Assembly: GCA_002699335.1 (NCBI GenBank)
Contig: PACG01000092.1
Coordinates: forward strand, 1-32,586
Source of the DNA: Candidatus Poribacteria bacterium
GTDB taxonomy: Bacteria > Poribacteria > WGA-4E > UBA9662
DNA: 32,586 nucleotides
Direction: 5' to 3'
Each line of letters begins with the position of its first letter. Positions within the stretch are counted from its first letter, which is position 1. Positions 27,515 through 32,586 of the stretch are shown here, one piece after another. Under the pieces are notes generated by a model. That model worked only from the letters and a program-made list of their open reading frames with translations. It did no database searches and was not told where the DNA came from. A program made the translations under genes and the position numbers.

Positions 27515-29776
27515 TCACACTCGAGTAATTTTAGTTACTCCCTCCAAATTTCGCACTGCACCTAGGAGTTGGTCTAGTTGTTCTAAACCTGTCACTTCAA
27601 CCGTTAGCCTTTCAAAGCCGAACCCATCCTCTTCAAACTGGCAGTTGATAGTATCCTTACTTCTGTCAGCCAGAATCGGTCCAAACTTTCCTTCTCTAAT
27701 ATTGACCTGAAACCCAGCGATGGCTGTGGTAATTTCACCCAAAATTCCGGGGCGATCGTGACACTCAATGATAAGATCTACTGCATATCGTATCTGATCA
27801 ATCGATTTCCACTCGATGTTAATCAGACGGTCGGGATCATTCGGTAGCCGTGAACAATTAGTGCGATGTACCGACACACCGCCCCCACGCTTAATGTAAC
27901 CGATAATTTCGTCACCTGGTATGGGGCGGCAACACTTCATAATCCGGGTGCCGGTCAGATCTATCTGGTTCAACTCAATGAGAGGTGTCGACTGGAATAC
28001 TAGTGGTTCCTGACTTTCAGCCGTCGCTTCTAGTTCAGAACGGCTATTTTTAGCCTGGTCCACCAAATTGATGATCTCACCGGCCGACAGTTCGCCAATA
28101 CCAATTTGCTCTAACAATTCTTCTGCATCTTGAAAATATTGTTGAGTAGGTGTCGAGGTATGAGCGGAGACCTCAGTAAAAACGGATGTATGAGCGGGGT
28201 TATCCGCTGTAACGAAAGATTTCTCGTCCCCAACTACCGCCAGGAAGTCAGCCGATCTAAGATATGAGAGTAAATCGAGGTCAAATCGCCGTAGTTCAAT
28301 CTGAAGTAGCCGCTTCCCCAGTTCGATGGCTTCGGTTCGATCCTGCTCCTTAAACCATTGTTTAATTTTATTACGAGCACGGGCCGTTTTGACCCAGCGT
28401 AACCAGTCTCGGCCGGGATGACCACTTGCGTTGGTATTAATTTTGACCTGATCTCCATTTTGTAGTCGGTAACGGAGCGAGACGACCATCCCGTTGACTT
28501 CTGCACCAATGCAAGTGTTACCGACCTGAGTATGAATCTTATAGGCAAAATCAATTGGTGTAGATCTCGAAGGAAGAGCAATTATGTCTCCTTTAGGCGT
28601 AAAGACATAAACCTCGTCACCGAAGAGCTCGGTCTTGAAGGATCGGATAAACTGACCTGCTCCTTTTAACTCCTGAATGTCCTCAAGTGTTTGTTTCAAC
28701 CACTTAAAAATATTTTGGCTGGGCTTACTCGAAGGGGCTCCTTCTTTGTAGTGCCAGTGGGCAGCGATCCCCTCTTCAGCCACTTTATGCATACTGTGCG
28801 TCCGAATCTGAATTTCGACACGACGGCCATGGTCTAAAATAGTCGTGTGGAGTGATTGATAACCGTTGGCTTTGGGTAACCCGATAAAGTCCTTAAATCG
28901 CTCAGAAACGTGTGGCCAGCGAGTATGAATTGCACCGGCCGCAGTATAGCAGTCAATGTCACGATTGACCAGAACCCGCATCCCAATCAGGTCATAGATC
29001 TCCTCAAAAGGGATTCCTTTCTCATTGATTTTTTGGTAAATACTGTAGATGTTCTTGGGGCGACCGCCTACGCTGGCATCAATCGACGCTTGTTGTAAAA
29101 CAGCGCTAATGTGACTAGCCGTTTCCTCCGCATAGGCTTCGCGTTCAGCCAATTTCCGGTTCAGAGCTTTAGCGATATTCTTGTACTCATAAGGTAATAA
29201 GTATTTGAAAGATATATCTTCCAAGCGATTCTTGATTCGTGAAATACCGAGTCGATGTGCAATTGGTGCATAGATCTCCAGCGTCTCTTTAGCGGTTTCC
29301 CGTCTTTTATCTTCCGGCTGAAACTGCAATGTCTCCATATTATGCAGTCGGTCTGCCAATTTAATCAAAATCACTCGTACGTCTTGTGCCGTGGCCAGAA
29401 GCAGCTTTAGATAGTTTTCGGCTTGCCGCTGTTCATCCCGGCCATGCTGTTGCAACGGATACTTACTGATCTTAGTAACGCCTTGAACTAAAGCCGCAAT
29501 TGTGTCGCCAAATTTGTTGGCCAAGTGCCTTTCAGTAGCACTATCAACATCCTCGATTGTATCGTGCAGCAAACCTGCACAAATGGTATTCAGATCGAGC
29601 TTCAGTGAGATTAAGGTTTTAGCCGTTTCGACACAGTGAGAAAAGTACGGCTCGCCAGACTTACGCCTTTGGCTGTTATGACACTGTTGTCCGTATTCGT
29701 AGCATTGACTGAGCAGATCGAAATCTGCTTCCGGATTATAGGCCTTAATTGCTTGGATTAGTTGATTGGCACTCAT
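27515..29776 (-). CDS. relA/spoT: Bifunctional (p)ppGpp synthetase/hydrolase (Rel/SpoT family)
   Basis: A 753-residue long RSH enzyme controlling the stringent response. The N-terminal hydrolase HD domain is intact: PYFSHCVETA (His47) and GLLHDTIEDVD (His71-Asp72), then VTKISKY and LIKLADRLHNM. The synthetase domain shows GGRPKNIYSIYQKI, YDLIGMRVLV and FIGLPKANGYQSLHTTI. A TGS domain follows (VYVFTPKGDIIALP, TPIDFAYKIHTQVG), then a zinc-finger-type CCRPIPGDEIIGYI and a C-terminal ACT domain. Both active sites look complete, so it should be bifunctional. ATG at 29774-29776 overlaps the recJ stop by 32 nt. Confidence 0.96.
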   Translation of the reverse strand: MSANQLIQAIKAYNPEADFDLLSQCYEYGQQCHNSQRRKSGEPYFSHCVETAKTLISLKLDLNTICAGLLHDTIEDVDSATERHLANKFGDTIAALVQGVTKISKYPLQQHGRDEQRQAENYLKLLLATAQDVRVILIKLADRLHNMETLQFQPEDKRRETAKETLEIYAPIAHRLGISRIKNRLEDISFKYLLPYEYKNIAKALNRKLAEREAYAEETASHISAVLQQASIDASVGGRPKNIYSIYQKINEKGIPFEEIYDLIGMRVLVNRDIDCYTAAGAIHTRWPHVSERFKDFIGLPKANGYQSLHTTILDHGRRVEIQIRTHSMHKVAEEGIAAHWHYKEGAPSSKPSQNIFKWLKQTLEDIQELKGAGQFIRSFKTELFGDEVYVFTPKGDIIALPSRSTPIDFAYKIHTQVGNTCIGAEVNGMVVSLRYRLQNGDQVKINTNASGHPGRDWLRWVKTARARNKIKQWFKEQDRTEAIELGKRLLQIELRRFDLDLLSYLRSADFLAVVGDEKSFVTADNPAHTSVFTEVSAHTSTPTQQYFQDAEELLEQIGIGELSAGEIINLVDQAKNSRSELEATAESQEPLVFQSTPLIELNQIDLTGTRIMKCCRPIPGDEIIGYIKRGGGVSVHRTNCSRLPNDPDRLINIEWKSIDQIRYAVDLIIECHDRPGILGEITTAIAGFQVNIREGKFGPILADRSKDTINCQFEEDGFGFERLTVEVTGLEQLDQLLGAVRNLEGVTKITRV

Positions 29777-32435
29777 GTGAAAGGTTGTTCCAAATCTGTT
29801 CCAGATTCTGCTTTAAGAGAACAAAACTATCTTGGGCTGATTGTTTAGCCCGGACTCCTTGACGGAATAGTTGCGACTGATCAAGTTCTTTCGGTTGAGA
29901 GGTTGCCGGAAGTTCAATCCAGGTTGAAGCCAATGAGGAAACATTAATCAACTCTAACTCCTCGAAGACGGCTAATGCCGAGGTGGTGGTGACAGGTGAG
30001 ATGCCTTGCCCTTGAACAAATTTAAGTAGATGCTCCAAATCTACCCCGGGCCTACTCTCAAATTCAGCTACCAATCTCTGTAAGTAGCGATAGAGTTGCG
30101 CTAAAAGTTGCCGGTCTGGATACTGACGATTAAGTAACTCCTCCGCTATCGTAAAATCCTGATCGCTATATAACAGATGCAAGTAGATCGTTAAATTTAT
30201 CCTCGATTGTCCCTGTGAAAGGGGAGATTGGAGGGCATCGGCAAAGGCGAGACCACACCGCTGGTAAAATTGATCCAGTTCCAAAACTGGATGGCAGAAT
30301 ATAATATGGGTGACGCGTGGCAGATGAGGTAGCGTTTCGCTTGAGACGATAGCATCAATTTGTCCATCAGCCAACATCTCCGCCAAAATTTGCTTTTGCG
30401 GATTAGTTAGACCTGAATCACAACGCCCCATCTGGCGACCACTGGAAGTCTGTAGATTCTGAAAACATTTTTCGATAGCCAAATCATCACGAACGTAGAT
30501 CACCGTTGGTTGACTGCGGTCCAGTACTTTGGCTATATAGCCAGATTTACCGCCCCGTACATTCCGCCGGTCCACCAGTTTAGCTACACTCGGTTGCGCA
30601 TTAGGTGGATAAATCTCTTGCTGTTCCTCTGACTGAGAGCGAGGGTGAACATTTCGCCCTACGGTTTCGATCTGGATATCCTGGATCTGCAACTGTGGAT
30701 TTTCCTGATCTTGCCAGCGGTTAATTTCAGGTGAAAACGCCAGATTCAAGCGCACATTACGATTTTGCAAGGCAACACAATGGTTAGCCATCCCAAAAGC
30801 AATTGTCTGAACAGTACGATGACCATCCGTCACCGAAAATTGCAAATGCCGTCGATCGTGCCCCACAATGCGAGGCCTATTTTTCACCTTCAAATTTCGG
30901 GTCACTAAGCACAGCCGATTGTTCTTCATTCCTGTCGGTTCTAGTGCATTCAATTCTTTGAGAGCGTTGAGCTCAATCTGGTCTAGATCTACTTCGAAGT
31001 CAACTAGCAATCTAGGTTGCAAATGATCTTCGGTCAAATGTTGATCCGCGAACTGGTTGAACCTTTCCTCAAATTCTGGAATCTTTTCAGTTTCAATGGT
31101 AAAACCCGCTGCCGCTTTATGTCCACCATGTTTGACCAATAGATCGGCACATGCGTTGAGGCCATCTGCGATATTGATTCCATCGATACCTCGACCAGAG
31201 GCGTGTGCATATTCACCATTGATTGCTAGTAAAAAGGATGGACGGTGGTACTTGTCCTTGATTCGGGAAGCGACAATACCAATGATACCCGGATGCCAGT
31301 CTTGATGTGCCGCTACCAGACTCTTCATTCTACTCAGATCTTTTTCCTCTATCTGCTTGATCGCTTGTTGTTCGATTCGATCTTGCTGTTGACGACGTTC
31401 AGTATTAAGTCGATCTAAATCTTCGGCTACGGTCTTAGCCTCATCATCAGATTCAGTCATCAACAGCTGGATTACCTTATGTGCCGTATCCATCCGTCCA
31501 GCGGCATTAATACGTGGCCCAAGTTGAAAGCCGAGCGTATAGCCGTTCAAACCCTGGTTTGGATCAACATTTGCCACTTGACATAACGCTCGAATTCCGG
31601 GACGCTGACGCCGGTCTAAAATTGGTAATCCAACACGAGTCAGAGTTCGATTTTCTCCCACCAGCGGAACCATATCAACCACTGTTCCTAGCGTCACCAA
31701 GTCGAGTTGAGATTCCAAGAACGGATTCATTTGATCGTTGCCTCCGTCGTTTTTGCTTACTACTCTCGTCGACTCGTCCGGGTTGGATCCGTCTTGTTGC
31801 TCGGTTCGAGAAAAAATAGCCTGGGCCAGTTTGAAGGCAAGTCCAATGCCAGCTAAGCCTTCAAACGGGTATTGGCTATTGGGCATCTTGGGATTGATAA
31901 TGGCATGAGCGGGTGGGAGTCGGTCGGGTGGTGGTTGATGGTGGTCGGTGATAATAACGTCGATGCTCAAGGCGTTTGCATGTGCTATTTCTGCAACCGA
32001 TGTAACCCCGCAGTCAACTGTAATCAGCAATTGACAACCTTTATTGGCTAGAGTTTGAATCGCCTCTTTATTGAGTCCATATCCCTCATCAAATCGGTTT
32101 GGGATGTAGTAATGTGCCACTACACCTATATGGCGGAAGAAGCACATCAAAAGGGAAACTGAGGTTGTACCGTCGGTATCGTAATCGCCGTAAATCCAGA
32201 TCTGCTGATTTTGCTGAATTGCGACCTCGACCCGATCTACAGCCTTCTCCATGTCGTTGAGGAGAAAGGGTGAGTGTAGATCCCGGTAGGTAGGATGTAG
32301 ATAGGACTGAGCATCTGCAGCGGTTTCAATTCCCCGTCCAATCAGAATTTTAGCCAACATCACAGAAATATCGAGGTGTTTGGCTAGTCGATCTGCTAAG
32401 TCGTCATCTTGTGTCTTGAGTTGCCACTGCTTCAT
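29745..32435 (-). CDS. recJ: Single-stranded-DNA-specific exonuclease RecJ (long form)
   Basis: An 896-residue 5'-3' exonuclease used in recombination and mismatch/base-excision repair. The DHH phosphoesterase motifs are IWIYGDYDTDG (Asp84/86/88), LITVDCGVT (Asp141) and IITDHHQPPP (D-H-H 164-166). A DHHA1 domain follows with HGGHKAAAGF, then an OB-like region (RLCLVTRNLKVKNRPRIVGH). The protein is much longer than the roughly 570-residue proteobacterial form. It has a hydrophilic insertion near residues 210-235 and a C-terminal RecJ_C-like helicase-fold extension (TVIYVRDDLA, IDAIVSSETLPHLPRVTHII) as in Bacillus. I prefer ATG 32433-32435 over the preceding TTG; no strong ribosome binding site is visible. 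Confidence 0.96.
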   Translation of the reverse strand: MKQWQLKTQDDDLADRLAKHLDISVMLAKILIGRGIETAADAQSYLHPTYRDLHSPFLLNDMEKAVDRVEVAIQQNQQIWIYGDYDTDGTTSVSLLMCFFRHIGVVAHYYIPNRFDEGYGLNKEAIQTLANKGCQLLITVDCGVTSVAEIAHANALSIDVIITDHHQPPPDRLPPAHAIINPKMPNSQYPFEGLAGIGLAFKLAQAIFSRTEQQDGSNPDESTRVVSKNDGGNDQMNPFLESQLDLVTLGTVVDMVPLVGENRTLTRVGLPILDRRQRPGIRALCQVANVDPNQGLNGYTLGFQLGPRINAAGRMDTAHKVIQLLMTESDDEAKTVAEDLDRLNTERRQQQDRIEQQAIKQIEEKDLSRMKSLVAAHQDWHPGIIGIVASRIKDKYHRPSFLLAINGEYAHASGRGIDGINIADGLNACADLLVKHGGHKAAAGFTIETEKIPEFEERFNQFADQHLTEDHLQPRLLVDFEVDLDQIELNALKELNALEPTGMKNNRLCLVTRNLKVKNRPRIVGHDRRHLQFSVTDGHRTVQTIAFGMANHCVALQNRNVRLNLAFSPEINRWQDQENPQLQIQDIQIETVGRNVHPRSQSEEQQEIYPPNAQPSVAKLVDRRNVRGGKSGYIAKVLDRSQPTVIYVRDDLAIEKCFQNLQTSSGRQMGRCDSGLTNPQKQILAEMLADGQIDAIVSSETLPHLPRVTHIIFCHPVLELDQFYQRCGLAFADALQSPLSQGQSRINLTIYLHLLYSDQDFTIAEELLNRQYPDRQLLAQLYRYLQRLVAEFESRPGVDLEHLLKFVQGQGISPVTTTSALAVFEELELINVSSLASTWIELPATSQPKELDQSQLFRQGVRAKQSAQDSFVLLKQNLEQIWNNLSHECQSTNPSN

Positions 32436-32586
32436 CAAAAAATTAAGAATTTCAAATTAGGAATCCACTATTCTAAACCAACTATTCCTAGACTGAAAAT
32501 CAGGCTTATTCACTACCCATTCAGATCGCCCGATTAACGATCACACCACTCCCCATCAGGTGTCCATTAGTATCTCTTCCGACACC
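32436..32586. other. Intergenic edge
   Basis: Short region upstream of recJ to the window end, presumably carrying its promoter. I see no gene, RNA or clear promoter match. Confidence 0.3.

Overview
The window reads as a piece of a Gram-negative-style bacterial chromosome with mid-range GC. It combines housekeeping genes (rpmB, rel/spoT, recJ, ligA) with the accessory repertoire typical of sponge-associated or free-living Candidatus Poribacteria and similar lineages: an arylsulfatase, Gfo/Idh/MocA and MR/MLE enzymes, xylose-isomerase-like TIM barrels, phytanoyl-CoA dioxygenase relatives, LamG and formylglycine-generating-enzyme fragments, and a decayed secreted-type esterase. The Poribacteria-like assignment is inference from gene content and from recalled family resemblance. 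No rRNA or tRNA gene was seen to confirm it.

Left part (1-5.5 kb). Two sigma-regulator style partner-switching modules lie back to back. On the minus strand are an RsbW/SpoIIAB-like serine kinase and a SpoIIAA-like STAS protein, followed by the 5' end of a secreted protein cut by the window edge. On the plus strand are an 844-residue GAF-domain protein, a second RsbW-like kinase and a second STAS protein. The two kinase/STAS pairs are clear paralogues. No PP2C phosphatase or sigma factor is present, so the large GAF protein is the obvious candidate for the input component. About 0.9 kb of gene-poor DNA separates the two arms.

Middle (5.9-18.8 kb). A one-domain sulfatase (minus) is followed by a badly decayed alpha/beta hydrolase, an intact thioredoxin-domain DUF255/SPATA20 protein and an intact alpha/beta hydrolase. 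Then comes a probable carbohydrate operon on the minus strand, read from high to low coordinates: aldo/keto reductase, Gfo/Idh/MocA dehydrogenase, Nif3-like protein, GH4 alpha-galactosidase, RraA-like aldolase. It is divergent from a galactonate-dehydratase-like MR/MLE gene. The shared 240-bp control region carries a good sigma70-type promoter for the operon, plus tandem and direct repeats that look like operators for the divergent gene. The enzyme set could take an alpha-galactoside or galacturonoside through an aldonate to a 2-keto-3-deoxy acid and then to pyruvate.

Decay zone (18.8-22.1 kb). This holds a terminator, a truncated signal-peptide/LamG gene, a degenerate IS1595-type transposase, a degenerate IS66-type transposase, a fragment of a formylglycine-generating-enzyme domain ending at the IS66 junction, and a further fragment that may be a dioxygenase C-terminus.

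Right part (22.1-32.5 kb). A sugar isomerase/epimerase and a phytanoyl-CoA dioxygenase relative form a two-gene unit. A housekeeping block follows: a lipoprotein gene overlapping ligA by 4 nt, rpmB on the plus strand, and recJ overlapping rel/spoT by 32 nt.
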